Assembly: GCF_014905175.1 (NCBI RefSeq)
Contig: NC_057792.1
Location: forward strand, 7,502,001 to 7,566,000
Direction: 5' to 3'
Length of the DNA: 64,000 nt
Source of the DNA: Aphidius gifuensis
Taxonomy: Eukaryota; Arthropoda; Insecta; Hymenoptera; Braconidae
The position numbers and the translations under genes are program-made. Below the pieces are notes generated by a model. That model had not been told where the DNA came from and did no database searches. It saw only the letters and a program-made list of their open reading frames with translations. How positions within the stretch are numbered: the first letter of the stretch is position 1; each line of letters opens with the position of its first letter. This document shows, piece by piece, positions 39,499 through 53,296 of this stretch.

Positions 39499-42400
39499 TC
39501 TATATATATAAATGTTAAAATGAAAACCTTTGAGGCATATGTTCTCAGCAACTACCCAACCGATCATTATGATTTTTTTTTTTAAATTAAAGAGCTTAGC
39601 ACGGAGATCGTTTTTAGCGTTTATTCGATTTCATAACTTAATAAACAACCGAGTTATTAATTATTATAAATAATAGCCTGCTACGCTTAGACTTATGCTG
39701 CTTTACACTCATACAATCACAGAGTTGGAAAAAGAGAGAGAACGCGCCATAGTCCCAAATGATTTATCTATTTGCATTTAAACATAATCAAAAAGTTGAA
39801 AAAAAATTAACAATAATATTTTCGAATCAACTAGCTTAGGAATCATCAGACCGATAGATAAATAGAAGCTGTGTAGGTAAAAATTTTGGTAAATATTCGG
39901 TTTAAATGAAATGTGTTATATCAATAGAAAATGTGTAATAAAATGAAAATGTTTACGTTCAAAATTTCTTTGTTGGATAACCTTGGTTTAGATTTTCTAT
40001 TAATTCTGTCTTTAATAATAATAAAAATGGCAGCACGAAATTATTCAATAATCATCATCATACCTTATCAATCCATTCAAAAAATTAAAAAAGAAAATTT
40101 CATTTAAATAATTAAGGTTGATTCCGAATATCTGAATTATTGATAGACTTTCGATTTTTTTGACTTATTTTCTAAATGAAAGAATTATCTATATTGTGAA
40201 TTTTTTGAATTTTTCTTGTTTGCTTTTTGCGAGATATTTACTGTCAAAGTTGACAACTTTAACACACAAGGTATACGCGTTACCTCATGTTTTTACGAAT
40301 AACTTTTTTGTGTGTTGATTTAAAACTGTACATTTACTATCAGATTGTAGCCCTGGACGAGACAAAATTTTGATAATTATTTCAATTTTTTCTTCTTTTT
40401 CTTTTAATAAATATTTAACTTTTAAACATTAAACTTTGCTAGATGCGCGGCACACTGACATGAACACAAGCATGGTTTTATGTACGACGCAAACTTTGTT
40501 TGCTAATAGGTGCTTTTTTGTGTTTATTTTTTTTCCTGTTTATTATCACGCATGCGCAGCTGAATGCGCAGTCAGCAAAAAGTCAGCTTGCAACAGCGTA
40601 GGACAAGAGGGGCTGCAGCTCCATGGATCAGCGTGTGTTTTCGCGCACACACATACTACTAAAGAACTTGGTTTTTTCATCAGTGGCACCACAAAAATTT
40701 CAGGACACGGGAATAGAAAATAGCGTTATTAATATACGGGCCCTTCGTGGCATAAATATTGGTACGGCGATGGGACTTGGAATCAACCTTAAGGTTGAAA
40801 GTAAATCCCATCGTCAAACAAAGTTTCGGCCCAATAGTATGCACTGAAAAAACGTTCCCGCTGCAGGCACGGTCTAGACCTGCCACGGTCTAGATCTATT
40901 TATTATTCTAATAGCTATTAGACCGGTAATGGTAGACCGCTACAGTAGCAGGATGTCCATGTAAATCCACAGTAAGCACCCGTATATTCTCGGTAAACTG
41001 TACTGCTGATTCAGCAGTACAAGGCACTGCTGTGGCAACTGAATGCGCACGTCTGTATGCGCGGTCATATACGGTTCACGACTTTGACATCACTTATAGG
41101 TTAGGATTAAAATTTAGAATTTTTTAAATGTTCAATTAAACATTTCTTTTAAGGCGGTATGTCAAAATATTGAAAAAAGATTCTAACAGATTTCGATCAA
41201 AGGAGGCTTATTTTTTAAGTGAAATAAAGATCTCTTTTATCAAATTTTTTTTGTAATTTTCTACCACGATTTAGGTGAGATAATTAGGGTCAAAGTTGAC
41301 AACAATTAACACTTTTTACACACGTATAGGAAGCATCGGCTCGTTTCTCTTCTATTGAAAAACGCTCTCACAGAAAACCTTCATTTTACTACAGCTTATA
41401 CTTCTTTAAATTACGAAGATAATAAAAAAAAATCATTGATTTCTACCACGGATTTTGAAAGTTATTCATTATTTAAGACGAAAATTTAGGGTCAAACAGT
41501 ACCGGGCGAAGCATTGAGAATCTGCTGAAGTAGATTAGTGTGTGTAAATACGAGCCGCCCACACTCATACTTCTAGAGATGCGGCAGTAAAGTATAAAAA
41601 TTTCAGACATTATGGGGCGCTTATTATTTTTTTGAACTATGGTTATCAGAGTGCCCCTTTGCACCCAAAGAGTCGTCCTACTTTGAGATTTACATACTGC
41701 CTTAAAAATTAAATTTTTTACATTTTTAATTTACCGTGTAATATTATTTTTATACTATCATTATAGTTAATGCAATTCCTTTGTTTAATCAATAAGTTAA
41801 TTTATTATTATTACACGGTAAATTAAAAATGTAAATTTTTTTAATTTATATTCAAATAAAATATATTTTTTCAAATTCTTTTATCCATATTTTTTTATAA
41901 TATACAAGATTTTAAAATCGATTCATATTCAATAATAATAGTAATATATAATCATATTTATTAATAATTAATATTAATAATATACATATATACATCATTT
42001 AATTTATCGAATGAGTCTTTACAGCATACTCATACAGCATTCTTTGTACCGCTCATACGCCTGAACTCATCAACAGTAAAGTCTACCGCTACAGCAGCAG
42101 TGCTGTACTGCTTTGAGAGCAGTACAGAAATTCCAAGTTGGGTGTACTGCTCTTACAGCAGTTCAGCGCTTCGCAGTCTATTTTGCTACTTTACTGCTAC
42201 GGCAGCAGGAACGTGTTTTCAGTGTGTAATCCGTATTGTGAAGAAAAACAGACTGATAATTAAAAAATAGTAGTAGTAAAAATTTTTTTAACGACAAGCA
42301 TAAATGTATTCTTCCCCTATTCTTATGTGTTAAAGTTGTCAACTTTGACATCCATTATCTAAAAAAAACTAGCATAAAATTTAAAAAATTCATCGAAAAA

Positions 42401-42534
42401 TTTGACTTTATTTGCTACCAAAAAGTTTGGAATAGAAATATTATTTGAGCTAGCAAGTCATTAATTTTTTAAACAATTGATAACATCTCTAAAATTGTAA
42501 AATAATCTCGAGCGAAGCCGGGTTAATCAGCTAG
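39499..42534 (+). mobile_element. Helitron-like element, spacer 6/7
   Basis: Same element and ends as in spacer 1/2. Small losses are seen near 40200, 41180 and 41345 and in the last 200 bp, where A and T runs are short. Confidence 0.6.
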
Positions 42535-42608
42535 TAGATATATATATAACTATATAGTCGTAGATGTAGTCTGCAAAAGTGACATCTTCAACGATCTTCC
42601 ACAGACGA

Positions 42609-44385
42609 TCACGAATTTTTTCTTGGGTTTTCTTGGTTGAATTTCCAGGTAAAACCCTCCTTAGCTGCCATTGCTAAACTACTCTTGCTAATTTCAAGTG
42701 GCAAAATCATCATTTTTACCTGGTTTGAGTTGACATTTAGCAACAAGATGCACTAATAGTACTTTAGTTTCTAATAATGCAAATCGATCAAGCCAATACA
42801 CATTCTTGGACCTAAATAAAAAAAATTATTATAAATATATGCATTTATAAATTCTATTCTGAAAATTGAAACAATTGATAAGTAATTTTTTCAACATAAT
42901 AAATGAATGTAAATATATATACCTAAACCAAATGGCATGTATGCTGGAGAATTCAAAGTGCCTTTTGGGTCTTCAATAAATCTATCTGGATAAAATTTGT
43001 CAGGTTCATCAAAATATATTGGATCTCTTTGAATTGCAAAAACTGGAAACCATATAAAATCACCAGGTTCAAGGCGGTGTGGTTTTGCTCCTGGCAATGT
43101 TGGAGGTAATTCAAAACTTTTCGAACAAACTCTGTCAAGAAATCCAGCAATCGGATAGTATCTGAGTGTTTCGTTAATGACTGCGTCAAGATATGCAAGT
43201 CTATTTACAGCTTCATATGTTACATCCCCATTTGTTCTTTCTAACATTTCATCAATTTCGTTTTGAAGCTTTGCTTGAATCTCAGGATTAGCAGCGATTT
43301 GGTGAACAACGAATGACATGAGGCTCGATGTCGTATCGAAGCCCTGAATTCGTAAAAAAGAAAATATACATATAATATATAATTTATTTATATTATACAT
43401 ATTTATGGAGTTTTTTGTTCAAAGTAAATGTAATAAACAAAATTAATTCAAATTTTATTTAAATTGTTAACAAACCCAAAAAAAGAAGATGAAAGCTTGT
43501 GGTGTCATATCTCCTATCGAAAGAGTTGGTCCAGTCTTATTGGCTCTTGTCTCCATCATCAATTGAATCATGTCTGGTCTTGTGATTCCTTTTTCATCTT
43601 TGTACGTACTGTATCTTCTACTTTTGAAAATCCATCTGCTCTACTATCAATTATTCTTATGTTGAATAATCTTGAGAAATTTGGAAAACTCCGAACAAAG
43701 AAAAATTTACGGACATTAATCCTTCAAAGTTTGTAGCCTTTCTACCAAGTACATAAAAATCATTAGTTTTATCTTTCATTGAATTTATTGATATTCCAAA
43801 TGCACAAGTTGTTATAACATCATTTGTATAACGACAAAATGCATCTTTCGAAAATATTTCAAGTGGTTTTCTTTTGAATCTTTCACAAGGTAGTCAACAA
43901 AATTTTCAGCACAATTTGACATTAATTTAAACATTCCTTTCATTTTACTTGATGTAAAGGCAGGAGTAAGAAGATTTCTTATTTCTCGCCACCTATCATC
44001 GTGTGTAATGAAAAAGATTGTTACCAAAAGTGGCTCTACTTCGGGATTAACAACAAAAGAACGATGATTAACAAAATGATCAAAATTTTTATAGCAATTG
44101 ATTTAATTAGTTCTGGATCACGTATTAGTACAGTTGGACTACCAAAGTCATAAAACCAACGTATTTAGTACATCTTTATTTATATATTATACACATTTTG
44201 GATGTAATGAAACACTGAAATTCTCCTGAAACAATGATGCTCCCATATTTCCCAACAGTGGCCATGGTTTAATATGTGGAATTTCATGTTTTTCAAAATA
44301 CTTCTACCCTTTCCCAGATTTGAAAAATAAATATACACAATTATAAAACTAAAAAACTCAAAAGCAACGTCCAAGTATCCATCAT
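42609..44385 (-). pseudogene. CYP9-like: CYP9-like cytochrome P450, copy 7 (many indels as read)
   Basis: The most damaged P450 copy. Recognisable exons are about 43476-44385, 42923-43343 and 42609-42811. Exon 2 is intact (421 bp) with ETLR and PDRF. Exon 1 has many insertions and deletions, for example extra bases near 44005, 44052, 44170, 44186, 44227 and 44305 and losses near 43600-43630 and 43870. Exon 3 has an altered motif near 42787-42792 and other indels. The donor of intron 1 has lost one C (CCC instead of CCCC on the plus strand at 43475-43477). The same rate of small indels continues through about 3.4 kb of upstream non-coding DNA to about 47.8 kb and then stops. That regional pattern suggests raw long-read consensus, not selection-free decay of one gene. 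Confidence 0.6.
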
Positions 44386-46473
44386 TACAAAACTATCGAA
44401 GGAATATTAAAATTCAGCTACAGATCTTTTAGACATGCAAGTCTATAATGCACTAAACATTTCAGTTAATGCGAAAACTGAAACACATATATATGCAGTT
44501 GTTCTGTGCAAGTGTTTGTAATTAAATGACAGCGCAAATGTTTGATAAAAAATTTATCTCATGGTCATCATAATGATCAAGTGAGTTATGACCTTTATTG
44601 ACAATGATGCGTAGAATAAATAATAAAAAGCTGATGTAAAATAAAAATTTTTCCTTTGTTTATATCTACATGAAACTAACTAAATAAATATATATTTAAT
44701 AAGAAAGTCAAAATAAACAGTTTTTCAAGGATTATCGAGACACTGAGAAAAGTAATTAGTATATTATTTACATAAAAAGTAAATGGAATTTTTACATTTG
44801 AATAATGTGCAAGAACAATTTAAAACAGATAAAGATTATATTTTATATTATATTTACATTAAAATTCATTATTAAAAATTTTAACTTGGTCATTTCCCAA
44901 GAACAAAAACATTATAATGAATTTGCAAAACTTCCTTTTTTGTGTTAATATTATTTTTATACTTGATGGAGATAAAAATTAATTTGGAAAATTTGTTTAT
45001 CGACTCTATTGTCATATTATTATGTAAAATTTACATTTTTCAATCAACCGTAATAAAATTCCAAGAATAAGAAAATATGCTTGGAGAGAGGATTGAAAAA
45101 TAAATTATAGGCTTGCCAGTAATTAATATTTATAGATAAATAAAATACCAAGGACAAGCAGTAGACACAGAAATTGTATCTACATCAATTCCTCAGGTAC
45201 TGCTTCCTCATAGTATTTTAATTTTATAAAACAAACTAATTACAATAAAGCTTGCTGAAGAATTAAGTATATATACAGAGAAATTATGCTAATACAATAA
45301 ATGGAACATTAAATTATTTTTTGTTTGTAGCTTGTCAAATTAGTAGTCAGGCAATTTAGAAATCGCAAGTTCGAGTCCACGATGTAAACATTTTTAAAAA
45401 TATAGATTTAGACTGTTAGAAAAGTATTATAAAAAGTGAAGTGTACTCGAAAAATTAGTAAAATAATGTTTCTATAAATATTATATAAATATTAGTCAAA
45501 AACAGAATAAGTAAATTTCATATGATAAAATAGTGAAATAAAATAGTGAAACAAATTGACAAAAAAAATTAAAACTTATAAATTTTTATAAAAACGGGTT
45601 GTAAACAAACAAAAAATGAAATCATTTTAATTGGTAATTTTTATTTTTATTTGTCTTTGAATTCTTTTGCTTAAAAAAATTCAACTTTGACCATTTTTGG
45701 CTTTCAATCATATTATTATATAACATTATTGTTGTTAATTTTTTTTGTGTTAAATCTCTATATTGATTCGAATCATATCCACAAAAATTGTGTTTAATAT
45801 CTATTAAGTTGTTTTGATTTATAGATATGCAACTTAAAGTGTATACATTGATTTATTATCTTTTGAAGGACGCATTATACATGTATATTGTTGTAATTGA
45901 TTATAAATATTATCACTAAAAAAAATCAAAAAAGGCAATTAAAGTCACCTTTAACCCCAAATAATCAATTTTATTACAGCAAACATATATATTTTCAATT
46001 ATAAATAAATATTTGATTGAAATATTAATGATTTGTTAAAAGTGACTTTAAATGAGTCTTTTCGATTGTTTTTGTTTTACTTTTGATCTTTTATACTTTT
46101 TTCTGAAAAACTAAAAAGAAATTGAAAATTTTATAAAAGTAACTTTCGTTTTACAACCAAAATGATGTTGAAAAAATACAATTTGAAAAAAGGGACTATT
46201 TCAGATATCTCGAAATTAGAGTGGGTTTAAGCTTATACCCACTCTACTCGAAATCGATGGTAGCGTCCCTGAAAATTATTGACGGAAAAAAAAATACGGG
46301 TTTTTTAAGGCCAAAATCTACAACATATCAAAAATGGCAAAATCGCAGAGGGTCAGGCCGCAAACCCCGTGAATTGGCTAAGAACGCCATACATATATAT
46401 ATATATATATTGTATTATGTTATATCGTTGTCGATAGATGGACTTCGTTAGAGATCGTCAGCGATATATTTTA

Positions 46474-49400
46474 TCTATATATATAAATGTGAAAATGAAA
46501 ACCTTTGAGGCATATGTTCTCAGTAACTACCCAACCGATCATTATGATTTTTTTTTTAAATTAAAGAGCTTAGCACGGAGATCGTTTTTAGCGTTTATTC
46601 GATTTCATAACTTAATAAACAACCGAGTTATTAATTATTATAAATAATAGCCTGCTACGCTTAGACTTATGCTGCTTTTACACTCATACAATCACAGAGT
46701 TGGAAAGAGAGAGAACGCGCCATAGTCCCAAATGATTTATCTATTTGTATTTAAACATAATCAAAAAGTTGAAAAATTACAATAAATATTTTCGAATCAA
46801 CTAGCTTAGGAATCATCAGACCGATAGATAAATAGAAGCTGTGTAGGTAAAAATTTTGGTAAATATTCGGTTTAAATGAAATGTGTTATATCAATAGAAA
46901 ATGTGTAATAAAATGAAAATGTTTACGTTCAAAATTTTTTGTTGGATAACCTTGGTTTAGATTTTCTATTAATTTGTCTTTAATAATAATAAAATGGCAG
47001 CACGAAATTATTCAATAATCATCATCATACCTTATCAATCCATTCAAAAAATTAAAAAAGAAAATCTCATTTAAATAATTAAGGTTGATTCCGAATATCT
47101 GAATTATTGATAGACTTTCGATTTTTTTGACTTATTTTCTAAATGAAAGAATTATCTATATTGTGAATTTTTTTGAATTTTTTCTTGTTTGCTTTTTGGA
47201 GATATTTACTGTCAAAGTTGACAACTTTAACACACAAGGTATACGCGTTACCTCATGTTTTACGAATAACTTTTTTGTGTGTTGATTTAAAACTGTACAT
47301 TTACTATCAGATTGTAGCCCTGGACGAGACAAAATTTTGATAATTATTTCAATTTTTCTTCTTTTCTTTAATAAATATTTAACTTTAAACATTAAACTTT
47401 GCTAGATGCGCGGCACACCGACATGAACACAAGCATGGTTTTGGCGTACGACGCAAACTTTGTTTGCTAATAGGTGCTTTTGGGCGTTTATTTTTTCCTG
47501 TTATTATCACGCATGCGCAGCTGAATGCGCAGTCAGCAAAAAGTCAGTTTGCAACAGCGTAGTGACAAGAGGGCTGCAGCTCCATGGATCAGCGTGTGTT
47601 TTCGCGCACACACATACTACTAAAGAACTTGGTTTTTTCATCAGTGGCACCACAAAATTTCAGGACACGGGAATAGAAAATAGCGTTATTAATATACGGC
47701 CCTTCGTGGCATAAATATTGGTACGGCGATGGGACTTGGAATCAACCTTAAGGTTGAAAGTAAATCCCATCGTCAAACAAAGTTTCGGCCCAATAGTATG
47801 CACTGAAAACGTTCCCGCTGCAGGCACGGTCTAGACCTGCCACGGTCTAGATCTATTTATTATTCTAATAGCTATTAGACCGGTAATGGTAGACCGCTAC
47901 AGTAGCAGGATGTCCATGTAAATCAACAGTAAACACCCGTATATTTTCGGTAAACTGTACTGCTGATTCAGCAGTACAAAGCACTGCTGTGGCAACTGAA
48001 TGCGCACATCTATATGCGCGGTCATATACGGTTCACGACTTTGACATCACTTATAGGTTAGGATTAATATTTAGAACTTTTTAAATCTTCAATTAAAAAT
48101 TTCTTTTAAGGCGGTATGTCAAAATATTGAAAAAAGATTCCCTCTCACAGATTTCGATCAAAGGAGGCTTATTTTTTAAGTGAAATAAAGATCTCTTTTA
48201 TCAAATTTTTTTTGTAATTTTCTACCACGATTTAGGTGAGATAATTAGGGTCAAAGTTGACAACAATTAACACTTTTTACACACGTATAGGAAGCATCGG
48301 CTCGTTTTCTCTTCTATTGAAAAAACGCTCTCACAGAAAACCTTCATTTTACTACAGCTTATACTTCTTTAAATTACGAAGATAATAAAAAAAAATCATT
48401 GATTTCTACCACGGATTTTGAAAGTTATTCATTATTTAAGACGAAAATTTAGGGTCAAACAGTACCGGGCGAAGCATTGAGAATCTGCTGAAGTAGATTA
48501 GTGTGTGTAAATACGAGCCGCCCACACTCATACTTCTAGAGATGCGGCAGTAAAGTATAAAAATTTCAGACATTATGGGGCGCTTATTATTTTTTTGAAC
48601 TATGGTTATCAGAGTGCCCCTTTGCACCCAAAGAGTCGTCCTACTTTGAGATTTACATACTGCCTTAAAAATTAAATTTTTTACATTTTTAATTTACCGT
48701 GTAATATTATTTTTATACTATCATTATAGTTAATGCAATTCCTTTGTTTAATCAATAAGTTAATTTATTATTATTACACGGTAAATTAAAAATGTAAATT
48801 TTTTTTTTTTTAATTCTATATTCAAATAAAATATATTTTTTTCAAATTCTTTATCCATATTTTTTTATAATATACAAGATTTTAAAATCGATTCATATTC
48901 AATAATAATAGTAATATATAATCATATTTATTAATAATTAATATTAATAATATACATATATACATCATTTAATTTATCGAATGAGTCTTTACAGCATACT
49001 CATACAGCATTCTTTGTACCGCTCATACGCCTGAACTCATCAACAGTAAAGTCTACCGCTACAGCAGCAGTGCTGTACTGCTTTGAGAGCAGTACAGAAA
49101 TTCCAAGTTGGGTGTACTGCTCTTACAGCAGTTCAGCGCTTCGCAGTCTATTTTGCTACTTTACTGCTACGGCAGCAGGAACGTGTTTTCAGTGTGTAAT
49201 CCGTATTGTGAAGAAAAACAGACTGATAATTAAAAAATAGTAGTAGTAAAAATTTTTTTAACGACAAGCATAAATGTGTATTCTTCCCCTATTCTTATGT
49301 GTTAAAGTTGTCAACTTTGACATCCATTATCTAAAAAAAAAAAACTAGCATAAAAATTTAAAAAAAATTCATCGAAAAAAATTCTGACTTTTATTTGCTA

Positions 49401-49520
49401 CCATAAAGTGTTGTTTAGATTTATTATTTGGAGCTAGCAAGTCATTAATTTTTTAAATCATTTGATAACATCTCTAAAATTGTAAAAATAATCTCGAGCG
49501 AAGCCGGGTTAATCAGCTAG
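46474..49520 (+). mobile_element. Helitron-like element, spacer 7/8
   Basis: Same element with GTGAAAATG after the terminal TC motif, a variant shared with the 5/6 copy. The left 1.35 kb lies in the indel-rich patch. The part after about 48100 is clean, with a few substitutions near 47920-48090 and 49400-49460 not seen in other copies. Confidence 0.6.
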
Positions 49521-49592
49521 TAGATATATATAACTATATAGTCGTAGATGTAGTCTGCAAAAGTGACATCTTCAACGATCTTCCACAGACGA

Positions 49593-51378
49593 TCACGAAT
49601 TTTTTTCTTGGGTTTTTCTTGGTTGAATTTCCAGGTAAAACCCTCCTTTAGCTGCCATTGCTAAACTACTCTTGCTAATTTCAAGTGGCAAAATCATTTT
49701 TTTACCTGGTTTGAGTTGACATTTAGCAACAAGATGCACTAATAGTACTTTAGTTTCTAATAATGCAAATCGATTGCCAATACACATTCTTGGACCTAAA
49801 TAAAAAAAATTATTATAAATATATGCATTTATAAATTCTATTCTGAAAATTGAAACAATTGATAAGTAATTTTTTCAACATAATAAATGAATGTAAATAT
49901 ATATACCTAAACCAAATGGCATGTATGCTGGAGAATTCAAAGTGCCTTTTGGGTCTTCAATAAATCTATCTGGATAAAATTTGTCAGGTTCATCAAAATA
50001 TATTGGATCTCTTTGAATTGCAAAAACTGGAAACCATATAAAATCACCAGGTTCAAGGCGGTGTGGTTTTGCTCCTGGCAATGTTGGAGGTAATTCAAAA
50101 CTTTTCGAACAAACTCTGTCAAGAAATCCAGCAATCGGATAGTATCTGAGTGTTTCGTTAATGACTGCGTCAAGATATGCAAGTCTATTTACAGCTTCAT
50201 ATGTTACATCCCCATTTGTTCTTTCTAACATTTCATCAATTTCGTTTTGAAGCTTTGCTTGAATCTCAGGATTAGCAGCGATTTGGTGAACAACGAATGA
50301 CATGAGGCTCGATGTCGTATCGAAGCCCTGAATTCGTAAAAAAGAAAATATACATATAATATATAATTTATTTATAATTATACATGGCATTTATGGAGTT
50401 TTTTTTTTGTTCAAAGTAAATGTGTAATATACAGAATTCATTCAAATTTTATTTAAATTGTTAACAAACCCCAAAAAAGAAGATGAAAGCTTGTGATGTC
50501 ATATCTCCTATCGAAAGAGTTGGTCCAGTCTTATTGGCTCTTGTCTCCATCATCAATTGAATCATGTCTGGTCTTGTGATTCCTTTTTCATCTCTTGTAC
50601 GTACTGTATCTTCTACAATTTTTTTGAAAAATCCATCTGCTCTACTATCAATTATTCTTATGTTGAATAATCTTGAGAAATTTGGAAAACTCCGAACAAA
50701 GAAAAATTTTACGGACATTAATCCTTCAAAGTTTGTAGCCTTTCTACCAAGTACATAAAAATCATTAGTTTTATCTTTCATTGAATTTATTGATATTCCA
50801 AATGCACAAGTTGCTATAACATCATTTGTATAACGACAAAATGCATCTTTCGAAAATATTTCAAGTGGTTTTTCTTTTGAATCTTTCACAAGGTAGTCAA
50901 CAAAATTTTCAGCACAATTTGACATTAATTTAAACATTCCTTTCATTTTACTTGATGTAAAGGCAGGAGTAAGAAGATTTCTTATTTCTCGCCACCTATC
51001 ATCGTGTAATGAAAAAAGATTGTTACCAAAAAGTGGCTCTACTTCGGGATTAACAAAAGAACGATGATTAACAAAATGATCAAAATTTTTTATAGCAATT
51101 GATTTAATTAGTTCTGGATCACGTATTAGTACAGTTGGACTACCAAAGTCATAAAAACCAACGTATTTAGCATCTTTATTTATATTATACACATTTTGGA
51201 TGTAATGAAACACTGAAATTCTCCGAAACAATGATGCTCCCATATTTCCCAACAGTGGCCATGGTTTAATATGTGGAATTTCATGTTTTTCAAAATACTT
51301 CACTTTCCCAGATTGAAAATAAATATACACAATTATAAAAACTAAAAAACTCAAAAGCAACGTCCAAGTATCCATCAT
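49593..51378 (-). CDS. CYP9-like: CYP9-like cytochrome P450, copy 8 (intact, last array-type copy)
   Basis: Complete array-type P450 of 510 aa. Exons are 50470-51378, 49907-50327 and 49593-49795, with introns of 142 and 111 bp. The protein is the same as that of copy 4 and carries the full motif set (WREIR, GGFDTTS, ETLR, PDRF, haem loop with RMCIGNRF). Its 5' side is the last array-type upstream region: homology to the other units runs to about 52874 and then stops, so the Helitron-bearing part of the unit is missing between this gene and copy 9. It probably makes a microsomal monooxygenase of the same specificity as copy 4. Confidence 0.92.
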
Positions 51379-52874
51379 TACAAAAAAACTATCGAAGCGA
51401 ATATTAAAATTCAGCTACAGATCTTTTAGACATGCAAGTCTATAATGCACTAAACATTTCAGTCTAATGCGAAAACTGAAACACATATATATGCAGTTGT
51501 CTTGCAAGTGTTTGTAATTAAATGACAGCGCAAATGTTTGATAAAATTTATCTCATGGTCATAATGATCAAGTGAGTTATGACCTTTGCTGACAATGATG
51601 CGTAGAATAAATAATAAAAAAAGCTGATGTAAAATAAATTTTTTTCCTTGTTTATATCTACATGGAAACTAACTAAATAAATATATATTTAATAAGAAAC
51701 AAAATAAACAGTTTTTCAAGGATTATCGAGACACTGAGAAAAGTAATTAGTATATTATTTACATAAAAAGAATAGAATTTTTACATTTGAATAATGTGGC
51801 AAGAACAATTTAAAAAACAGATAAAGATTATATTTTATATTATATTTACATTAAAATTTACATTAAAAATTTTAACTTGGTCATTTCCAAGAACAAAAAA
51901 CATTATATACGAATTTTGTGTAAAACTTCCTTTTTTTTGTGTTAATATTATTTTTATACTTGATGGAGATAAAAATTAATTTGAAAATTTGTTTATCGAC
52001 TCTATTGTCATATTATTATGTAAAATTTACATTTTTTCAATCAACCGTAATTAAAATTCCAAGAATAAGAAAATATGCTTGGAGGAGAGGATTGAAAAAT
52101 AAATTATAGGCTTGCCAGTAATTAATATTTATAGATAAATAAAATACCAAGGACAAGCAGTAGACACAGAAATTGTAATCTACATCAATTCCTCAGGTAC
52201 TGCTTCCTCATAGTATTTTAATTTTATAAAACAAACTAATTACAATAAAGCTTGCTGAAGAATTAATGTATATATACAGAGAAATTATGCTAATACAATA
52301 AATGGAACATTAAATTATTTTTGTTTGTAGCTTGTCAAATTAGTAGTCAGGCAATTTAGGAAATCGCAAGTTCGAGTCCACGATGTAACATTTTTTAAAA
52401 ATATAGATTTAGACTGTTAGAAAAGTATTATAAAAAAAAAGTGAAGTGTACTCGAAAAATTAGTAAAATAATGTTTTCTATAAATATTATATAAATATTA
52501 GTCAAAAAACAGAATAAGTAAATTTCATATGATAAAATAGTGAAATAAAATAGTGAAACAAATTGACAAAAAAAAAATTAAAACTTATAAATTTTTTATA
52601 AAAAAACGGGCTGTAAACAAACAAAAAATGAAATCATTTTAATTGGTAATTTTTATTTTTATTTGTCTTTGAATTCCTCTTTTGCTTAAAAAAAAATTCA
52701 ACTTTGACCATTTTTTTGGCTTTCAATCATATTATTATATAACATTATTGTTGTTAATTTTTTTTTGTGTTAAATCTCTATATTGATTCGAATCATATCT
52801 ACAAAAAATTGTGTTTAATATCTATTAAGTTGTTTTGATTTATAGATATGCAACTTAAATTGTGTATACATTGA

Positions 52875-53296
52875 AATATAATAGAATTTTCGAAATAATA
52901 AATTTGTAAAATGTTTATACAAATTTTGTTTGTTATACATAACTTTACAAGTTTTTGTTTGTTAAATTAACTTTTAACATATATAAATGAAAATTTAATG
53001 TAAAAATAACGATAATATTTGGAGGTCAAAATCGTGCCTAATGCAGAATATGAAATATGGGAATATCTACGGTATCAATAAAACACTTTTATACAATATT
53101 GCAAGAAAATTATTAGCTGTTACACAAATTTAGTTCAGATGTAATATATATATATATATATATATTTGTATTATGTTATATGGTTGTCGATAGATGGACT
53201 TCATTAAAGATCGTCAGCGATATATTATATATATAAGTATTATAGTCGTAGATATAGACTGCAAAAGTGACATCTTCAACGATCTTCCATAGACAA
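52875..53296. other. Junction spacer between copies 8 and 9 (Helitron empty site)
   Basis: Array homology ends at about 52874, after GTGTATACATTGA. The next ~210 bp is unique AT-rich DNA. From about 53085 it is the 3' flank type shared with copy 1, and 53160-53296 matches sequence that in the array lies on either side of the Helitron-like element. No gene is seen. Confidence 0.6.

Larger units (their letters stand above)
240..52874. repeat. Tandem array of ~7.05 kb P450 units
   Basis: Taking the P450 stop codon as phase, units run 240-7290, 7291-14383, 14384-21448, 21449-28511, 28512-35565, 35566-42608 and 42609-49592, with a truncated unit at 49593-52874. Aligned by eye, they are nearly identical over coding and non-coding parts apart from homopolymer length and the edited patches described in the findings. 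Every full unit holds, from left to right, the P450 gene, its promoter and 82 bp conserved block, a tRNA-like SINE relic, AT-rich spacer, and a Helitron-like element. The repeats are in direct orientation. Confidence 0.95.

Noticed and set aside
240..52874. A CRISPR array or an integrated viral segment array
   Set aside because: Repeat length, P450 content, eukaryotic introns and the lack of any viral gene exclude both; no proviral excision motif was recognised.
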